A stretch of DNA of 64,000 nucleotides from contig JACKAV010000001.1 in the NCBI GenBank assembly GCA_020634895.1, forward strand, positions 62,001 to 126,000. Direction: 5' to 3'. Origin of the DNA: Anaerolineales bacterium (GTDB lineage: Bacteria; Chloroflexota; Anaerolineae; Anaerolineales; Villigracilaceae). The translations under genes and the position numbers were made by a program. The notes below the pieces were generated by a model. It was not told the origin of the DNA and searched no databases. It saw nothing but the letters and a program-made list of their open reading frames with translations. Below, one piece after another: positions 16,981 to 26,564 of the stretch; position 1 is the first letter of the stretch, and each line of letters opens with the position of its first letter.

Positions 16981-19900
16981 TCGATCTCCACAGAGGGCAG
17001 AGTATCCACCGGCAGCCAGACTTTGAAGGTGGCGCCGACATCGGGATTGTTTTCGGCTGTGATGCGCCCGCGGTGCTTGATGACGATGTCATGGGAAATG
17101 GTCAACCCGATGCCCGTGCCGCGCTTTTTGTTGGTGACGAACGGGTCGAAGATATTCTCCAGTATCGATGGGGCAATGCCCAACCCGGTATCTGCCACCG
17201 ATATCATCACTTCCTTTGACCTTTGCAAATGCTGTGTGCAGACGGTGAGTTTCCCGCCATTGGGCATCGCTTCGACGGCGTTCATCAGAAGGTTCAAAGC
17301 CACCTGGCGGATCTGGTCGGGCAGCGCCATGATGATGGGCAGTTTCACTTCGGGGTGGAATTCGAACGCCACTTCGTTCTTGCGCAGGTGCGTGGCGATG
17401 AGCGCATAGACATCCTCTATGATGGTGTTGATATGCGTGGGCTGGAGGTCTTCGGTCTGCGGGGGACGATAGGTGTTTCGCAGACGTTCGATCATGCTTG
17501 CCATGCGTTCGGATTCGGCGAGGACGATCTCAAGGTCGTTCAAGCCCTGCTGTGACATTCCCCTCTCTTCTTTGAGCAGGAATAGGGCGTTTTGAATGGC
17601 TTGCAGCGGATTGTTCAACTCGTGCGACACGGAAGCCAGCAGCCGCCCCATGACGGCGAGACGTTCGTTCTGAACGAGCTGGTTGCGCATGGTCTTTTCC
17701 TGCAGCAATGAGACTTGCAGGTTTTCGTAAAGTTCCGCTTTATGCAAGGCGACGGCAAGCTGGTCTGCGATCGTGACAACCAATTGCTGGTCCTGCTGCG
17801 TGAAGGGCTTTCCGGTAGTCTGTTGAATATCGAGAATACCGAAAAGTTTCTCCTCATTGCGGACGGGAATCGCCATTTCCGCTTTGGTCTCGGGCAGGTA
17901 GGGGTCATACACGAAAAATACAACTTCGTCGACATTATTGGTGAAGAAGGGAATGCCGGTTTCTGCGGCATATCCGATGATGCCTGCGCCGGCGCGCAAT
18001 TCATGTTTGCTTTCCACCAGTTTCTTCCCGATCTCACCACTTGCAGCCTTAAGGACGAAGTTGCGGGTTTCCGGATTCACAACAAAGACCTGAACGTGAT
18101 AATAGTCAAAGTTGTTTTTCAATAACTCCACGGCTTCGGTCAACAACTCGTCGGCGTTGAGAGCGACCAACCCCTGATTGATGTGATACAGCGCGCTGGT
18201 CTCTTTCAATGCCTGACGGGTGGTCTCGATCAATAATGCGCTCTCGAGTGCAACGGTGGTCGCATTTACCAGCGGCTTTAGGAGATGTGATGTTTCTTCC
18301 GTCAATTTATTGGGTGTGTCTTCGTCGATGTAGAGCAAGCCCAGCAGGTCATTGTTCCAGCGCAGGGGAATGCACAAATGGGAGCGGATCCACTCCAATC
18401 CGTTAATAACGACCCAGTCTGGATGCTTTTGAGTGTCTTCCACGATGGAGACATTTTGTTCCTCGAAGAGACGTTCATCCAGCGGGTAAAGATGGGGATC
18501 TTTGACCAGCCTTTGGAAAATATGCTCACCGCGATTCTCGTACCCGCGCCACGCTGTGGTACGCAGCATGCCTCTTTCCACCAGGGCGATGTTCGCGCCG
18601 CACCCGGGAAGCAGTTTCTGTACCTGGTTTAGGATCTCGTCCAGCACCTTGTCCAATTCAACATGGGAAACCAGCGCCAGCGTGGCATCCGCGCTGGTTT
18701 CGGCGCGCAGGCGTTGTTCATGCTCCGCCTTCAATAATTGCTCGCGCTCGATCTCCGCCAGTTTGCGTTCCGTGACATCCATACCGATGGACTGATACTC
18801 GACATTGGACCTGTCGCTGACGATCAAACGGTCGGTCCACTGAACCCAGCGGCGTTCTCCGTTGTTGTTCGCTTCCTGTATTTCGTACATGATGAACGGG
18901 TTTTCTTCTGTTAACGAACGTAAATTCGATTTAACACTTTCCCTTTCATTTTCATCTTCGATCAAAGCGAATAGGCTGGAGCCCAATAATTTCTCAGACG
19001 ATTTGCCAAAGAATTGGCTGTAAAACTGGTTGACAAAGGTCAACGTCCCGTCAGGTTTGAAGCGGCAGATCATGGCTGGAATATCTTCCGAAACGCTGCG
19101 ATACCGCTCCTCGCTGCGACGCAGGGCTGTTTCCGCCTGAATGCGTTCCCTAAGTTCCTGCTGCGCCGCATGGTAAAGGCGCGCATTTTCGATGGCGATG
19201 GCAGCCTGCTGACCCAATTCGTTCAACAGAGTTACATCTGTTTTGGAGAACGCATAAGCCTTCTGGCTTTGGATGCTGATGGTCCCCAGGTTCTGCTTGC
19301 CGCTGAAAATGGGGGATACCAGCAGCGAACGGTACTTGATGTTCGATGTCAAGCCGATGAACCGTTCGTCTGTTGTGACGGACGGAACGTAGATGCTTTC
19401 ACCATTGGCGATGACAAGCCCGGCGACTCCTTCGCCGACCCGCATCTTGCCCCTGCCTTCCTCGGCTTGTTCCACGCCGGAAACCGCCTCGGGAATCAGG
19501 TGGGTCTGTTCCTGGTCCATGAGATGGATCACCGCCTGCTGCGCCTCGGGAATCAACTCCCGGGTCGATTGGACGATCAAATTGAGCACATTTGGAAGAC
19601 CGATCCGTTCCGTTTGGCTGAGCGTGGTGGTGATCTTTGCCAGCGTTTCCTGTTCCTTTAGCCGCTTTTTGTTTTCGCGTTCCTGCTGCGCATTCCAGAT
19701 CGCAACGGCAACATGATTGGCGGCATGTTCGGCGCGTTTGATCTCTTCGTCCGTAAAATGATGCGGCGCATTAAAAGCGATGATCGCCGCGCCGAGCTTA
19801 TGCTCTCGAAAGATGAGAGGAACGCCAAGAATGGAGCTGGATGGATATCGTTTTGCGATCTCTGCATTGATATGGGGTGAGTTCAACACATCGTCTGCGG

Positions 19901-20264
19901 CAAGTGCATGCCCGGCATTCAGGACCGAAGAGGTCATGTTAACCTTGTCGATTGGGACGATGTCCTCTTTGTAGGCAAACTTTAATTCCGCTGTTGTAAT
20001 TTGGGGGATCACCACCCGGTTTTCCTCGTCCCAGCGGGTGATGTAGCAATCATCCGCTTCGAACAGTTTTGCCATGTTGGTTGCCAGCACATCCAACGTC
20101 GAATTGAGTTCATTCGACATGAGAATGGCGCGGGTCATCTCGTTTAAAAGGGTTAACTCCAGAGCATGCTGCTGCTCCATTTCGTAAAGTTCACGGTATT
20201 TTTTATTGTTCCTGGGCAGGGGCTTTCCCTTTTTTTCGTTGTTGGGCGGCTTGGTTTTTGCCAT
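16977..20264 (-). CDS. Multi-GAF/PAS soluble histidine kinase
   Basis: 1095 residues from the ATG at 20264, which has a GAGAAGG site just upstream; a TTG start 30 bases further upstream is possible but lacks one. Domains: two GAFs (about 45-200, 215-385), a PAS domain with a PAC-like end (about 400-525), two more GAFs (about 540-690, 700-860), then HisKA with H881 in SVSHELNNPLQAIQ and an NtrB-like ATPase (N-box NLLMNAVEAM, G1 DTGLGIAP, G2 RGTGIGLTIS). No membrane helices. Partner of the overlapping OmpR-type regulator. The FEADDCYITRWDE segment in the first GAF is common in Chloroflexota kinases. Ligands unknown. Confidence 0.93.
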   Translation of the reverse strand: MAKTKPPNNEKKGKPLPRNNKKYRELYEMEQQHALELTLLNEMTRAILMSNELNSTLDVLATNMAKLFEADDCYITRWDEENRVVIPQITTAELKFAYKEDIVPIDKVNMTSSVLNAGHALAADDVLNSPHINAEIAKRYPSSSILGVPLIFREHKLGAAIIAFNAPHHFTDEEIKRAEHAANHVAVAIWNAQQERENKKRLKEQETLAKITTTLSQTERIGLPNVLNLIVQSTRELIPEAQQAVIHLMDQEQTHLIPEAVSGVEQAEEGRGKMRVGEGVAGLVIANGESIYVPSVTTDERFIGLTSNIKYRSLLVSPIFSGKQNLGTISIQSQKAYAFSKTDVTLLNELGQQAAIAIENARLYHAAQQELRERIQAETALRRSEERYRSVSEDIPAMICRFKPDGTLTFVNQFYSQFFGKSSEKLLGSSLFALIEDENERESVKSNLRSLTEENPFIMYEIQEANNNGERRWVQWTDRLIVSDRSNVEYQSIGMDVTERKLAEIEREQLLKAEHEQRLRAETSADATLALVSHVELDKVLDEILNQVQKLLPGCGANIALVERGMLRTTAWRGYENRGEHIFQRLVKDPHLYPLDERLFEEQNVSIVEDTQKHPDWVVINGLEWIRSHLCIPLRWNNDLLGLLYIDEDTPNKLTEETSHLLKPLVNATTVALESALLIETTRQALKETSALYHINQGLVALNADELLTEAVELLKNNFDYYHVQVFVVNPETRNFVLKAASGEIGKKLVESKHELRAGAGIIGYAAETGIPFFTNNVDEVVFFVYDPYLPETKAEMAIPVRNEEKLFGILDIQQTTGKPFTQQDQQLVVTIADQLAVALHKAELYENLQVSLLQEKTMRNQLVQNERLAVMGRLLASVSHELNNPLQAIQNALFLLKEERGMSQQGLNDLEIVLAESERMASMIERLRNTYRPPQTEDLQPTHINTIIEDVYALIATHLRKNEVAFEFHPEVKLPIIMALPDQIRQVALNLLMNAVEAMPNGGKLTVCTQHLQRSKEVMISVADTGLGIAPSILENIFDPFVTNKKRGTGIGLTISHDIVIKHRGRITAENNPDVGATFKVWLPVDTLPSVEIE

Positions 20265-20289
20265 AACCTTCTCACTTCTATGCGGAATG

Positions 20290-20366
20290 GGCAAACAATA
20301 AAAAACCCATCCCTTCAGAGCAACGCGGAGTTTTCTGCGTTATTTTAGCACTCTGTGGGATGGGTT
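20290..20366 (-). terminator. Long nested-hairpin terminator after rny
   Basis: An outer perfect stem AACCCATCCC / GGGATGGGTT encloses a second CAGAG/CTCTG helix and an inner AACGC...GCGTT helix. On the minus strand it is followed by TTTTTTATTGTTT. It lies 30 bases after the rny stop and upstream of the multi-GAF kinase. Confidence 0.8.
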
Positions 20367-20395
20367 ACCGTATTCGTAACCTTGCAAGCTGTTAT

Positions 20396-21922
20396 TTATT
20401 TGGCGTATTCGGTGGCGCGAGTCTCACGGATGACCGTCACACGGATCTGACCGGGATATTGCATGGTCTCTTCGATCTTCTTGGCGATATCGCGGGCGAG
20501 GCGGGTGGAACCGAGATCGTCGATGCTTTCAGGCTTGACGATGATACGCACTTCGCGTCCCGCCTGAATGGCGAAGGCTTGCTGCACGCCGTCGAACGAC
20601 ATGGACATTTCTTCGAGCGAGCGGATGCGTTTGATGTACGCCTCAAGATCCTCGCGGCGGGCACCGGGGCGTGCGCCGGAGATGGCGTCGGCGGCTTCGG
20701 CGATGGTCGCTTCAACAGTTTCCTGATCCACTTCATGGTGGTGTGAGGCGATCGCGTTCACGACCACGGGATTCACCCCATAGCGTTTGCAGAATTCCGC
20801 GCCGAGACCGGCATGGGTCCCTTCCTGATTGTGATCCATGGCTTTGCCAATATCATGCAGGAAGCCGCCCAGCTTGGAAAGCTCCACGTTCGCGCCGATC
20901 TCCGCGGCAAGGATGCCTGCCAGTTTTGAGACTTCCACTGCGTGGGCGAGCTGGTTCTGACCATAGGAGGTGCGGAATTTCAAGCGTCCCATCATGCGCA
21001 GGACTTCGGGGTGCAAACCGGAGACGTTGGCGTCGTAAGCGGCTTGCTCACCGGCTTCGTTGATGATCTTATCAACGGCTTTTTGCTCGTCTTCGATAAC
21101 CTTTTCGATATGGGCGGGGTGAATGCGTCCATCCAAAACCAGTTTGGAAAGAGCGCGGCGCGCCACTTCGCGGCGGACAGAGTCAAAACAGGAGACAGTG
21201 ACCGAGTCGGGCGTATCGTCCACGATGACATCCACACCGGCGGCTTGTTCGAACGCCTTGATATTGCGTCCATTGCGACCGACGATGCGTCCCTTCATTT
21301 CCTCGCTGGGCAGGTTGACGACCGCGCGGGTCACTTCTGCCACATGTTCGGATGCCACGCGCTGGATGGCGTCGGCGATGAGTTTGCGGGCGCGCTTCTC
21401 GCCTTCTTCGCGGGCTTCCGCTTCGATCTGACGGATGATGCGTGCCATGTCGCCGCGCGCTTCCTTCTCGACGGCGGCGAAGAGTTCCTTGCGGGCTTCG
21501 TCCTGCGTCATCTGCGCGATCTGCTCGAGCTTCTTCATTTGATCTTCGTACAGTTTCTCGGCTTCGTTGTGACGCTTATCGATCTGCGACTGGCGGCGGT
21601 TGAGATTCTGTTCGCGCTGTTCGAGCTTGTCGTAGCGGCTGTCCACTTCGGAGCGGCGTTTTTCGAGCCGTTCGGTATCTCGGTTCAATTCAACGCGCCG
21701 TTCCTTGAGCTCGCTTTCGGCTGCCTGAATGATCTTGGTGGCGTTATCCTGCGCGCCTTTGACGATCAGGTTCGCCTGGGTCTGTGCGGCTTTGACGATA
21801 TCGTCTGCCTTGTCCTGCCGCGCACGGGTGGCACGTTCCACCTGGTAGCGGTGGAAGAAATACCCGGCGGCGGCACCAATGATCAACGCCAGAATGTTTA
21901 TCAAAATGACGATCGGATTCAT
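20396..21922 (-). CDS. rny: Ribonuclease Y
   Basis: 508 residues, the usual length. One N-terminal membrane helix (4-22) anchors a long charged coiled coil (30-200). Then come a KH RNA-binding domain with the GRNGRN loop (about 215-220) and an HD domain with H327 and the H356-D357 pair in FLHDIGKAMDH. The C-terminal YPGQIRVTVIRE segment is characteristic. RNase Y is the membrane-bound endonuclease that starts mRNA decay in bacteria without RNase E. Its start overlaps the recX stop by 4 bases (ATGA). Confidence 0.97.
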   Translation of the reverse strand: MNPIVILINILALIIGAAAGYFFHRYQVERATRARQDKADDIVKAAQTQANLIVKGAQDNATKIIQAAESELKERRVELNRDTERLEKRRSEVDSRYDKLEQREQNLNRRQSQIDKRHNEAEKLYEDQMKKLEQIAQMTQDEARKELFAAVEKEARGDMARIIRQIEAEAREEGEKRARKLIADAIQRVASEHVAEVTRAVVNLPSEEMKGRIVGRNGRNIKAFEQAAGVDVIVDDTPDSVTVSCFDSVRREVARRALSKLVLDGRIHPAHIEKVIEDEQKAVDKIINEAGEQAAYDANVSGLHPEVLRMMGRLKFRTSYGQNQLAHAVEVSKLAGILAAEIGANVELSKLGGFLHDIGKAMDHNQEGTHAGLGAEFCKRYGVNPVVVNAIASHHHEVDQETVEATIAEAADAISGARPGARREDLEAYIKRIRSLEEMSMSFDGVQQAFAIQAGREVRIIVKPESIDDLGSTRLARDIAKKIEETMQYPGQIRVTVIRETRATEYAK

Positions 21923-22572
21923 AGTGTGTCCTCATCTTCAAATTTAGTTTGCTCTGTGTGCGTCTCGTTCCACACGCGGGTGACAACGGACGAAACGACA
22001 GAGTAGGGGAAGCCGCGCCTTGCAAGATGTTCGGAGAGTTTCTTGCGAAACTCGCCCCATTCCAGACGTTGAAGCCTGGGTGCCCGTTTTCGGGCTGTTT
22101 CATACGCCAGAGCTTCTTCATCCACATCGGATACGGCGTTTTTGATGGTCTCTTCGTCAAGCCCTTTTTGACGGAGTTCCATCGTCAGTGCGCGGCGGCT
22201 GCGCGGGCGGAATGTACTGCGATTTTCGACCCACGCCTGAGCAAATTCTTTGTCGTTGGCTAACCTGTTCTCGCGGAGACGGATCATCGTATATTCGATG
22301 GCGTCTTCGGGATATTCGTGCTTTTTCAGGTTCTGCCTTATTTCCTTTTCCGAGCGGGCGCGGTAGCTGAGGAACAGCAATGCTTGTTGTAACGCCCTCT
22401 CTCGTGCATCTTCGGCTTGAAGGCTGGCGAGTTTCTCTTCACTGAGAACGTCGCCGACCTTGAGCCATGCGGCTGTGATACGCGCCAGCCCGAAGGCGAA
22501 TTCCCCGTCGAGATGAACGTTCACTCGATTGGGATTCTTTTTTTGCACTTCGAGGGCGGTTACTTTTTTCAT
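21919..22572 (-). CDS. recX: Regulatory protein RecX
   Basis: 217 residues with the three-helix repeat pattern of RecX: a KK.AL.FL..R.RSE.E...L... block, then FAQAWVENRS and SRRALTMELRQKGLDEETI. RecX binds RecA filaments and limits recombination. It is unusual here that it is not next to recA but is joined to rny by an ATGA overlap. The start sits after a 500-base intergenic region with strong RNA structure. I see no LexA box there. Confidence 0.9.
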   Translation of the reverse strand: MKKVTALEVQKKNPNRVNVHLDGEFAFGLARITAAWLKVGDVLSEEKLASLQAEDARERALQQALLFLSYRARSEKEIRQNLKKHEYPEDAIEYTMIRLRENRLANDKEFAQAWVENRSTFRPRSRRALTMELRQKGLDEETIKNAVSDVDEEALAYETARKRAPRLQRLEWGEFRKKLSEHLARRGFPYSVVSSVVTRVWNETHTEQTKFEDEDTL

Positions 22573-22579
22573 TATTCAT

Positions 22580-22840
22580 GTCGGTCACGCTTTTGGCGTG
22601 ACGTGCTCCGGCATGTGCCGACCTGTACTATGTTAAACAGACACAGCCGAGACTCCCGACTGAGCGGTCTCGGCTGTGAAAAGGTCTGGGTTGGTTTAAC
22701 CAGTCTCCTGGTCCCGAAAGAGGCGTTACCAGAGTAGGTCGAAATCCGTGGCGGAGTCCGTCACGTTCGGCACTTGTAGATTTAGGGTGAAGCCGGTCGT
22801 CTGGTCAAGAGTATATTCCTATTGAGACTTCACAAGTTAA
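22580..22840 (-). ncRNA. Structured intergenic RNA or long recX leader (unidentified)
   Basis: The 490-base gap between recX and the plus-strand GT39 gene holds several strong helices: a perfect 12-bp hairpin at 22642-22678 (CACAGCCGAGAC / GTCTCGGCTGTG, 13-base loop), a TCACGC/GCGTGA hairpin near 22585-22601, GTGGCG/CGTCAC near 22748-22764 and ACCAG/CTGGT near 22699-22712. A TATACT -10-like element lies on the minus strand near 22812, so a transcript leading into recX would have a leader of about 235 bases. I do not recognise the family: tmRNA, SRP RNA, RNase P RNA and common riboswitch signatures were looked for and not seen. The strand is a guess. Confidence 0.45.
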
Positions 22841-23017
22841 CTCCCAAAACCGGGGGAGGATCGTGCGCGAAATTTCCAGTCAATTTCAAACAGTAGACCG
22901 CATTTACGGCGGAAGTTTTCAAGCGTTTTCGTAATTATACATGAAATTTAAGATTCGTTAACATTTTGGGAGCATTTCAGAAAGATCGCCGGGAAGGAAT
23001 TTGTAGTATTGTAAGTA

Positions 23018-23048
23018 TTGAAGAAATGATTGTTTTTATGTGTATAAT
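23018..23048 (+). promoter_or_regulatory. Possible promoter of the glycan cluster
   Basis: TATAAT at 23043-23048 is preceded by TTGAAG at 23018 with a 19-base spacer, somewhat long. It lies 43 bases upstream of the first gene. Confidence 0.4.
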
Positions 23049-23090
23049 GCCGTGTAGTAGTTGTCCATTATTTTTTTATTAGGAGGTGTT

Positions 23091-25061
23091 ATGAACGAAC
23101 CAAAACCACGGAATAGTGGGAGTGTAAAAAACATTCAGCGCCTTGTTGCGTTTTTGGGAGTTTTCAGCCTTTTATTGAGCCAGTTTTTGGTCTTCTCGCA
23201 GCCGATCACGGAAGGCGTTATCTTTCCGCCTTTTGCCTGGCTCGGTGTTCTTGGGGTAATCTTAATTATTGTCAGTCAGTTGATCCCGCCTACGCCGTTC
23301 TGGGAACGGCTTTCCGGCGGGTTTGTTTTTGGTGAGAAGATTTTTTGGGTGGTTGCTGCGTTTCTGCTTTCCGGGCTGGCAACGGGGGCGACGGCAGTTT
23401 TTATGAGTTATACGCGCGTCAATTACATACCGGTGATGACGGTCTGGCTGCTGGGGGCGGTCTGTTATTTGGCTGCATTTGCCGGGCGGACGATAAATCT
23501 ACAGCCTGAAGCCCTGAAGGCATGGTTCGTGAAGTATCGTACTGAAATCATTTCGGTTTTGGTCCTGATGGTTTTCGCAGCCGTTGTGCGTATTTACCGT
23601 CTGGGTGATATCCCCCGCGTGTTGGACGGCGACGAGGGGCTTGTGGGGATGAGTGCGCTTAATACAAAAAACGGTGTTCTTACCAATCCGTTTTCGCTGT
23701 GGGAGAACTTCGGCGGGGTATATCTGCAATTGATCTATTTGTCGATGCGGTTCTTTGGAACCACTTCGTTCGGGCTTCGGCTTATGCCGGCTCTTGGCGG
23801 GATTTTGGCTGTTCCGGCTGTGTATCTTTTTGCCCGCTGGGTGGGCGGAAGCCGCATCGCGCTCATGGCGGCGATCATGCTGGCGTTCTCGCATTCCCAC
23901 ATCCATTTCAGCCGCATCGTTTCAGTGGCGTATATTCAGGATACCTGGCTGATCCCGCTTGAACTGTACTTCCTCATCAGCGGATTGGTAAAGCGCGAAT
24001 CCTGGCGGACAGCCCTGAGTGGTGTGCTGCTGGCGATGCACTATTCCATTTATCTCACATCCCAGATCGTGACGGGTCTGATCCTGATCTATATGGTGAT
24101 CACGCTGGTCTTTTACCGTTCCTGGTTCAAGCCGCGTATTCCGCAGGCGCTGGTCTTTTGGGGCGGTTTTCTGATCGTCGTGATGCCTGCCTTATATTAT
24201 GGGTATACCCATCCGCAGGATTTTCTCAACCGGATCGGTACCAGCGGCACGTTCCAATCCGGCTGGCTGGCAAATGAGATTGTAATCACAGGGCAAAGCG
24301 CTGCGACGATTCTTGCAAAGAGGGTCATCCATGCGTTTTTATCCCTCTTTTACTACCCGGCTTTCGATTTTTACGGCGCGCCCGTGCCGATGATGAGCAT
24401 GATCTCCAGTGTGATGTTCCTTGCCGGGCTGGGAATTTCCCTCTGGCGGATTCGCAACCCGGTTTACCTGCTATTGAATGGATACCTTGGCGGTTCTGTG
24501 GTCGCAATTGGCATCTTTGCCACACCGCCCTCCGCTGATTCCTACCGCATGTTGATGGCAATTCCCGCCGCAATGACCATGGCTTCCATCGGCTTTGACC
24601 AGATCCTCGAATTCCTGGGTATGGGGTGGAACACGATGCGCAACGCGTACCGATTCGCCGTTTTCACTATTCTTGGCAGTCTGATCATCTTCAACTTGTG
24701 GACGTATTATGCAGATTTTGCCGGACAATGCCGCTTTGCAGAAAATCAAGTGGGGCGTTTCGCATCCTATCTCGGCTGGGAATTGAGCGGTATCGATAAT
24801 GAGCTTGAAGTGTACCTGCTGAGCGATGATTATTTCTTTCACGGCTCACATGCCTCGACCTTGTTCCTGAGTCATAGCCGGCGCGTGACAAACTACCGCG
24901 ACCCGGTAGACACCCTGGAACCCATTTCCGGAGAGACCATCATCGCCCCGCCTCCGCGCATCCCCGAATTGGAACAATGGGCGCGCGCGCATCCCGGCGG
25001 TCAACTGCATTACGAATACGACTGCGATACGACCATTTTGCTTTCGTACCGCGTTCCCTGA
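23091..25061 (+). CDS. GT39/PMT-like polytopic glycosyltransferase (GT-C)
   Basis: 656 residues from the ATG with a strong AGGAGG site 7 bases upstream. About thirteen hydrophobic helices. After about 150 residues with four helices comes the GT-C signature: RIYRLGDIPRVLDGDEG, with the acidic motif at residues 179-183 in the first outer loop. LYFLISG, HYSIY and further helices follow, ending in a C-terminal extracytoplasmic domain of about 100 residues. Family members transfer a sugar from a polyprenyl-phosphate donor to protein or lipid on the outside of the membrane. The GT2 enzyme two genes downstream could supply such a donor. The N-terminal extra helices are unusual. Acceptor unknown. Confidence 0.82.
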   Translation: MNEPKPRNSGSVKNIQRLVAFLGVFSLLLSQFLVFSQPITEGVIFPPFAWLGVLGVILIIVSQLIPPTPFWERLSGGFVFGEKIFWVVAAFLLSGLATGATAVFMSYTRVNYIPVMTVWLLGAVCYLAAFAGRTINLQPEALKAWFVKYRTEIISVLVLMVFAAVVRIYRLGDIPRVLDGDEGLVGMSALNTKNGVLTNPFSLWENFGGVYLQLIYLSMRFFGTTSFGLRLMPALGGILAVPAVYLFARWVGGSRIALMAAIMLAFSHSHIHFSRIVSVAYIQDTWLIPLELYFLISGLVKRESWRTALSGVLLAMHYSIYLTSQIVTGLILIYMVITLVFYRSWFKPRIPQALVFWGGFLIVVMPALYYGYTHPQDFLNRIGTSGTFQSGWLANEIVITGQSAATILAKRVIHAFLSLFYYPAFDFYGAPVPMMSMISSVMFLAGLGISLWRIRNPVYLLLNGYLGGSVVAIGIFATPPSADSYRMLMAIPAAMTMASIGFDQILEFLGMGWNTMRNAYRFAVFTILGSLIIFNLWTYYADFAGQCRFAENQVGRFASYLGWELSGIDNELEVYLLSDDYFFHGSHASTLFLSHSRRVTNYRDPVDTLEPISGETIIAPPPRIPELEQWARAHPGGQLHYEYDCDTTILLSYRVP

Positions 25062-25071
25062 CGAGGCTGAT

Positions 25072-25812
25072 TTGGATCCGCGCGAATATGAACTCATGTA
25101 TCGTGTGGAAGAGGAGCATTGGTGGTATCGCGGCATGGAATCCATTACGCGGGCTCTCCTTGACCGATGGGTGAGACCCGCCGCGCCAATCCAAATTCTG
25201 GATGCGGGCTGCGGCACCGGCGCCGCCATGACAACCTATCTGGCAGATTATGGCGAAGTCACCGGCGTGGATCTATACCCGCAGGCGTTGGAATTCTGTC
25301 GGAAGCGAAATGCCCGCCGCCTCTCACGCGCCTCCATCACGGACCTGCCATTTGCTCCGGCTTCCTTTGACCTTGTCACCAGCTTTGACGTCTTGTACGA
25401 ACGCGGCGTCTCTGATGAAGTAAAAGCCCTGCGAGAATTTGCCCGTGTGTTGACCGCCCACGGGCGGGTCCTCCTCCGCCTGCCCGCCTATGACTGGCTG
25501 CGCGGCAAACACGACGAACGGGTATATACGAATCATCGATACACACGCGGAAGGGTCAGGTCGCTTTTACAGGGGGGCGGTTTTCGAATAGAGCATCTCT
25601 CTTATGCCAATACATGGCTGTTCCCATTGGCGGTTGTGAAACGATTGGGCGAAAGGATATTTTCCCCAAAAGAAATAGAATCGGATCTTTCTCTCGATAC
25701 CGGCATCTTCAACAAAATCTTTCAAAAGATTTTATCTTCCGAAGCGCCATTTATCTCCCGTATTGGTTTCCCTTATGGATTAAGTGTGATCGCAGTGGCG
25801 GTCAAAGAATAG
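25072..25812 (+). CDS. Class I SAM-dependent methyltransferase
   Basis: 246 residues from a TTG start (ACGAGG just upstream). Motif I is ILDAGCGTGAAM (about residues 42-53), followed by GVDLYPQAL and DLPFAPASFDLV. The N-terminal MDPREYELMYRVEEEHWWYRGM block is typical of small methyltransferases found in polysaccharide clusters. A C-terminal hydrophobic patch (SRIGFPYGLSVIAVAV) may touch the membrane. It follows the GT39 gene by 10 bases and directly abuts the GT2 gene. The substrate is probably a sugar or a lipid-linked glycan, by context only. Confidence 0.85.
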   Translation: MDPREYELMYRVEEEHWWYRGMESITRALLDRWVRPAAPIQILDAGCGTGAAMTTYLADYGEVTGVDLYPQALEFCRKRNARRLSRASITDLPFAPASFDLVTSFDVLYERGVSDEVKALREFARVLTAHGRVLLRLPAYDWLRGKHDERVYTNHRYTRGRVRSLLQGGGFRIEHLSYANTWLFPLAVVKRLGERIFSPKEIESDLSLDTGIFNKIFQKILSSEAPFISRIGFPYGLSVIAVAVKE

Positions 25813-26562
25813 ATGGATACGAACGCAAGCGAGAAAAAACTCACAAGCATCAGCGCCATCTTCCCTGCCTACAATGACGGCGGCACGATCGCCAGCATGG
25901 TTTCCACCGCGTGTATCGCCTGCAGTCAGGTAACGGACGATTTTGAGATCATCGTCGTCGACGACTGTAGCTCGGATTACACAGCCGACGTATTGAGGGA
26001 ATTGGAAAAACGTTATCCAAAATTGCGCGTTGTGACGCACGAAAAAAATCGGGGATACGGAGGCGCACTCCGCAGCGGGTTTTCAAATGCCGTCAAAGAT
26101 TGGGTCTTCTATACCGACGGTGATTCGCAATACAATCCATTGGAATTGGTCGAGCTTGTAAAAGCGCTCCGTGATGACGTGGATGCGGTCAACGGATATA
26201 AACTGGGTCGTAATGATTCTTTTATGCGGATGTTGATCGGACGCAGTTATCATTACCTGGTCAAACTTCTCTTTAAGATTCGTATCCGGGATGTAGACTG
26301 CGACTTCCGGCTGATTCCGAGGCGCGTTCTGGATCAGGTCAAACTGACAAGCGACAGCGGAGCCATCTGCCTGGAAATGGTCAAAAAGATCGAGGATGCC
26401 GGCTATGTATTTGCGGAAACACCTGTGAACCATTACTCGCGAAAATATGGCGTTTCGCAATTCTTTATCCCGTGGCGCATCATCCGCACGCTGCGGCAGA
26501 TCACGAACCTTTACTGGCGTTTGGTAATAAAAAAGGAACATCTTCGCGGCAACGAAACCTGA
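25813..26562 (+). CDS. GT2 family glycosyltransferase (DPM1-like)
   Basis: 249 residues; the ATG directly follows the preceding stop. Contains the GT-A nucleotide-sugar pocket SAIFPAYNDGGTI, IIVVDDCSSDYT, the NRGYGGALRSGF block and the metal-binding D-G-D in FYTDGDSQYNP. The RDVDCDFRLIPR region and the absence of C-terminal membrane helices fit polyprenyl-phosphate sugar synthases that use soluble catalytic domains. It likely makes the lipid-linked donor for the GT39 protein two genes upstream. Confidence 0.88.
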   Translation: MDTNASEKKLTSISAIFPAYNDGGTIASMVSTACIACSQVTDDFEIIVVDDCSSDYTADVLRELEKRYPKLRVVTHEKNRGYGGALRSGFSNAVKDWVFYTDGDSQYNPLELVELVKALRDDVDAVNGYKLGRNDSFMRMLIGRSYHYLVKLLFKIRIRDVDCDFRLIPRRVLDQVKLTSDSGAICLEMVKKIEDAGYVFAETPVNHYSRKYGVSQFFIPWRIIRTLRQITNLYWRLVIKKEHLRGNET

Positions 26563-26564
26563 TT

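Noticed and set aside
22573..22850. tmRNA, SRP RNA, RNase P RNA or a known riboswitch
   Set aside because: No tmRNA tag frame or tRNA-like ends, no GGAAG tetraloop region of SRP RNA, no GAGGAAAGTCC of RNase P, and no cobalamin, TPP, SAM, FMN, fluoride or c-di-AMP core seen on either strand.
26472..26564. N-terminal extension of the epimerase gene
   Set aside because: It overlaps the end of GT2, has no SD, and the Rossmann loop lies at the normal distance from the ATG at 26565.
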